A stretch of DNA of 64,000 bases, taken from NCBI RefSeq assembly GCF_030063285.1, contig NZ_JASISU010000004.1:1-64000 (forward strand), read 5' to 3'. Shown one piece after another: positions 61,768 to 64,000 of the stretch (its first letter is position 1; the number at the start of each line of letters is the position of its first letter). Position numbers and translations under genes: made by a program. Below the pieces are notes generated by a model, which did no database searches, had not been told where the DNA came from, and worked only from the letters and a program-made list of their open reading frames with translations. This DNA comes from Pseudarthrobacter sp. PS3-L1 (lineage in GTDB: Bacteria; Actinomycetota; Actinomycetes; Actinomycetales; Micrococcaceae).

Positions 61768-61785
61768 TATGACAGCCTTGTCATA
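61768..61785. promoter_or_regulatory. Perfect inverted repeat overlapping a promoter
   Basis: TATGACA-N4-TGTCATA is a perfect 7-bp-arm palindrome. It overlaps the -35 element TTGTCA (61778-61783), which is 17 bases from TGTTAT (61801-61806). This looks like an operator-controlled promoter for the DUF559 gene. Confidence 0.65.
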
Positions 61786-61806
61786 TTATGCAAGCAGCTT
61801 TGTTAT
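61778..61806 (+). promoter_or_regulatory. Promoter of the DUF559-type gene
   Basis: TTGTCA and TGTTAT with a 17-base spacer lie in an AT-rich patch 119 bases before GTG 61925. That leaves a leader of about 110 bases, in which ACCTTTCG (61843-61850) is inverted as CGAAAGGT (61893-61900), giving a structured 5' UTR directly before the Shine-Dalgarno GGGGGA. Confidence 0.55.
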
Positions 61807-61924
61807 GCTGCGTGACTCCTTGTGGCCACGCTGAGGTTGCCCACCTTTCGCGGCTAAAGCTGAGGGTACGACGGCGGTTTGCGGGGACTCGCCGAAAGGT
61901 CACCTAAAAAACTGGGGGATCCCA

Positions 61925-62815
61925 GTGCGCTGCGCTATCCACATAGGCGTGGGAAGGCCTATCCAGCGGTCTGTGGCGGCTGTCTGCTGGAGCATGGATC
62001 TTGACCAACTTCTTCGTCATGCAGGCTCCGTGGCAGCAACGTCGACCCTTCGGCGGGCAGGTTTCACCGACCGCGATATCCGGGTGGCAGTGTCGGAAGG
62101 GCGCATCCTGCGATTGCGGCACGGCGTGTTGGCGTTGCCCGGTGCGGCGCCTGACCTGGTGGCGGCCGTCCTTGCCAATGGGCTGCTGACATGCGCTTCA
62201 GCTGCGCCCCACAGGAGGCTGTGGTTACTCCACCCGCATCAGCAGCTGCATCTGCTTTGCCGCCACGCCGGTCCGCCACATGCTGTGGTGCACCGGGGAT
62301 CCCTGGTGCCATCCACTCTTCTGCTGCCGGTGGCCAGCACCACTGATGTCCTGGTCCACGGCCTGAGGTGCCTGCCCACCGTCGAATCTGCCGTGCTGGT
62401 TGAAAGTGCCCTCAGGCAAGGGGTGACGACACTTGGCTACCTCCGTGAGCGCCTGCCGGGCAGCCGCAATGGGCAGGCCCGGCGTGCCCTTGATCTGGTG
62501 GACGGCAGTGCTGACTCGGCCATCGAAGTGGTCGCCAGGATCCTTTTCCGGGCCAATGGTATCTTCACCCAGACCCAGGTGGACCTGGCAGGGATAGGGA
62601 TTGTGGACTTCCTGCTGGAGGGATTCCTGATTGTGGAGCTCGACGGTGCAACGCATCTGGAGCGCAAACAAGTAATCAAGGACCGGGGCCGGAACAATGC
62701 CAGCACACTTTGCGGCTATCCGGTGCTCCGCTATGGCTATGCGGACGTGGTCTACCACCCGGAAAAAGTCCTGAGCGAGGTCTGGCAGGTGCTGCGCGGA
62801 AGGACTGTGCACTGA
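61925..62815 (+). CDS. DUF559 (endonuclease-fold) protein with AbiEi-like N-terminus
   Basis: This is a 296-aa protein of a family common in actinobacteria. From M24 on there is a small winged-helix-like part (SMDLDQLLRHAGSVAATSTLRRAG...ILRLRHGVLAL) similar to AbiEi/transcriptional-regulator N-domains. The C-terminal DUF559 domain (about 195-290) has a restriction-endonuclease-like pattern: E in AIEVVARI, D in IVDFLLEGFLIVELDGATH (ELD motif), and K/R in ERKQVIKDRGRN. The function is unknown; a nuclease role is inference. GTG 61925 has GGGGGA 5 bases upstream; ATG 61994 has GGAG only 1 base away, yet family similarity starts there. Confidence 0.8.
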   Translation: MRCAIHIGVGRPIQRSVAAVCWSMDLDQLLRHAGSVAATSTLRRAGFTDRDIRVAVSEGRILRLRHGVLALPGAAPDLVAAVLANGLLTCASAAPHRRLWLLHPHQQLHLLCRHAGPPHAVVHRGSLVPSTLLLPVASTTDVLVHGLRCLPTVESAVLVESALRQGVTTLGYLRERLPGSRNGQARRALDLVDGSADSAIEVVARILFRANGIFTQTQVDLAGIGIVDFLLEGFLIVELDGATHLERKQVIKDRGRNNASTLCGYPVLRYGYADVVYHPEKVLSEVWQVLRGRTVH

Positions 62816-62929
62816 AATTCCCCAGGTTTAGGGGTGGCCAGGTCCTGACACGCCGCGAAATCTGCCCGACATCCCGCAGAGGGCTCCTAAAGGTGGGGAA
62901 ACCCAGCGGCAGGGCTCAGGCTTTGCGCC

Positions 62930-63358
62930 TCAGTCCTCGTCCTCGTCGTTGAAGGCCCACTCAAACATATCGAAAACGAATTCGGAGAACGTGCCTTCCT
63001 CACTCTTCCACTGGCCACGTGAATTATTCCGGCGGTAGACAATCGGATCAGGAATTCCGATGTCACCCACGCGGAAGCCCCAGGTGAACTGCTCTTCCTC
63101 ATCTTCAAGGAACATCAGGAAGCCTTCATCATCAACTTCGAGCTCTTCGGGGTCCCAGAAGTAGTGGTAGGCCTCCATGAGGTCCTCGCAGCCACCGAGG
63201 GCAAGGTAGAACTCGCGCAGTACCAGGGGAATCTGGAACTGGTGTTCTGCGAGGGAGTCATCGAGTTCGCCGGCGGTGAGCCCGTCCTCTTCCTGCCATT
63301 CGTCTTCGAGATACTTCGGAACAAGCGCGCGGAACTTCTCGAGGAACATGTCAGTCAT
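62930..63358 (-). CDS. SUKH (SMI1/KNR4)-like acidic protein
   Basis: This is a 142-aa very acidic protein that resembles the SUKH superfamily: IPLVLREFYLALGG near 45-58, a middle FLMFLEDEEEQFTWGF with the conserved E-x-Q-x-x-W pattern, and a final DMFEWAF helix ending in an acidic tail. SUKH proteins often act as immunity proteins against polymorphic toxins, but many are lone genes of unknown role. No toxin gene is adjacent here. The start at 63358 is chosen because AGGA lies about 8 bases before it; ATG 63364 lies only 2 bases beyond. It follows the TRIC gene by 9 bases in the same direction. Confidence 0.72.
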   Translation of the reverse strand: MTDMFLEKFRALVPKYLEDEWQEEDGLTAGELDDSLAEHQFQIPLVLREFYLALGGCEDLMEAYHYFWDPEELEVDDEGFLMFLEDEEEQFTWGFRVGDIGIPDPIVYRRNNSRGQWKSEEGTFSEFVFDMFEWAFNDEDED

Positions 63359-63367
63359 GCTCATATC

Positions 63368-64000
63368 CTAGCCAATTCCATCGCCCCGATTACCCAATCC
63401 CAGCCGTTGCCAGCCGCGCACAGCCAGGGGGACGTGCCAGGACCGGCGCCAGGCCAGAACGCGGAAGGAGAAGACAATAAATGCGACGGCGAACGCAGTG
63501 AACGCATTGAACGAGCCCGTAGACCACAGAAGTGTGGTCAGGGCAGCTCCGGTGAAAGCTGGAATGGCGTAGAGGTCGCGGGGATTGAAGAGCTGCGGAA
63601 CCTCATTTGCGGTAATGTCGCGCAACAGACCGCCGCCCACGGCTGTGGTCACGCCCAGCAGAATCGCTGCCACGGGATTCAACCCAGCCGAAATGGCCTT
63701 CAGTGTTCCGGTAATGCAAAACAGCGCCAGACCACCGGCGTCGAACAGGGTCAGGAGCGCCGTGTAGCGCTGGACGCTGGAGAAGAGAAAGTACACCAGG
63801 AAAGTCGCCAGCAGCGGCGGCACCAGATAAGCCGGGTTGGAAAAAGCTACTGGCGGGCCCGCATTGATGATGATGTCCCGAATGACGCCCCCGCCCAGGC
63901 TCACAATCGAAGCGAGCAGCAGGGACCCCACAATGTCGAATTGCTTCCGGGCTGCCAGCAAGGAGCCTGACACGGCAAAGAAGAAAACTCCGGCCAGATC
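63368..64000 (-). CDS. Trimeric intracellular cation channel (TRIC/UPF0126) protein, 5' end missing
   Basis: The visible 210 residues form a membrane protein with about six to seven helices arranged as two repeats. Each repeat carries a GGG-x2-RD motif: SLGGGVIRDIII and AVGGGLLRDITANEVP. This is the hallmark of the prokaryotic TRIC/UPF0126 (YadS) family of monovalent cation channels. The frame is open through the window edge (DLAGVFFFAVSGSLL precedes the first GTG at 63973), so the real start lies outside. A basic C-terminus (WRRSWHVPLAVRGWQRL) ends it. The SUKH-like gene follows 9 bases downstream and is likely co-transcribed. Confidence 0.92.
   Translation of the reverse strand, partial: DLAGVFFFAVSGSLLAARKQFDIVGSLLLASIVSLGGGVIRDIIINAGPPVAFSNPAYLVPPLLATFLVYFLFSSVQRYTALLTLFDAGGLALFCITGTLKAISAGLNPVAAILLGVTTAVGGGLLRDITANEVPQLFNPRDLYAIPAFTGAALTTLLWSTGSFNAFTAFAVAFIVFSFRVLAWRRSWHVPLAVRGWQRLGLGNRGDGIG

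Noticed and set aside
61840..61910. c-di-AMP (ydaO-type) or glycine riboswitch before the DUF559 gene
   Set aside because: The leader has a closing helix, but the conserved core segments of these classes are not present. It is kept only as an unassigned structured leader.

Overview
The window is chromosomal DNA from a high-GC Gram-positive bacterium. An Arthrobacter-like member of the Micrococcaceae fits best. The evidence is GC-rich coding sequence, frequent GTG and TTG starts, 4-bp stop/start overlaps, a menaquinone gene set laid out as in Actinobacteria, the phenylacetate paa genes and an actinobacterial DUF4032 gene. No phage, transposase, integrase, plasmid or CRISPR feature was seen. 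The left edge is the 3' end of a 5S rRNA, so an rRNA operon ends here. The right edge cuts the 5' end of a TRIC/UPF0126 channel gene.

Layout. 1-5.3 kb: 5S rRNA tail with terminator, an SRPBCC protein, an alpha-glucosidase/LacI operon with two palindromic operators, and a divergent GlcD-type FAD oxidase. 5.3-12 kb: DUF4032 protein, a lone MsiK/UgpC-type sugar ABC ATPase, trehalose synthesis (otsA-otsB), a membrane-anchored DsbA-like protein, tRNA-Thr(TGT) and a small membrane protein. 12-22 kb: a luciferase-like oxidoreductase, then a LacI-controlled operon. That operon holds a lipoprotein, two permeases, a fused double ATPase, an alpha/beta hydrolase and a GH1 beta-glycosidase, and looks like import and hydrolysis of beta-glucosides. 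22-27 kb: sulfide:quinone oxidoreductase with a small DUF2945 protein, oligopeptidase B and small membrane or proline-rich proteins. 27-33 kb: phenylacetyl-CoA epoxidase genes paaABC and paaDE plus an enoyl-CoA hydratase. These are split by a LapA-like gene on the other strand, and the two halves carry the same 26-bp promoter/operator. 33-39 kb: VanZ-like and LytR-CpsA-Psr proteins, then an Lrp regulator divergent from a branched-chain 2-oxoacid dehydrogenase E1alpha-E1beta-E2 operon. 39-44 kb: metallo-hydrolase, MinD/ParA-like ATPase, MFS exporter and PAP2 phosphatase. 44-50 kb: menC meeting a molybdate operon (regulator-modA-modB-modC) tail to tail, then a Tat-exported PhoX-like phosphatase. 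50-62 kb: an E. coli-type argS coupled to menD, an amino-acid ABC transporter, isochorismate synthase, menG, menJ and a polyprenyl diphosphate synthase. 62-64 kb: a DUF559 protein, a SUKH (SMI1/KNR4) protein and the TRIC channel.

Taken together this is mostly ordinary core and catabolic gene content: sugar uptake and trehalose, ring-CoA and branched-chain acid breakdown, and respiratory quinone synthesis (menC, menD, isochorismate synthase, menG, menJ and the side-chain synthase are all here). The points most worth a second look are regulatory or organisational. They are the duplicated paa operator on a split pathway, the operator palindromes of the two LacI circuits, the argS-menD coupling, long inverted repeats between genes, and the structured leader before the DUF559 gene. 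I found no convincing, wholly new multi-gene system.
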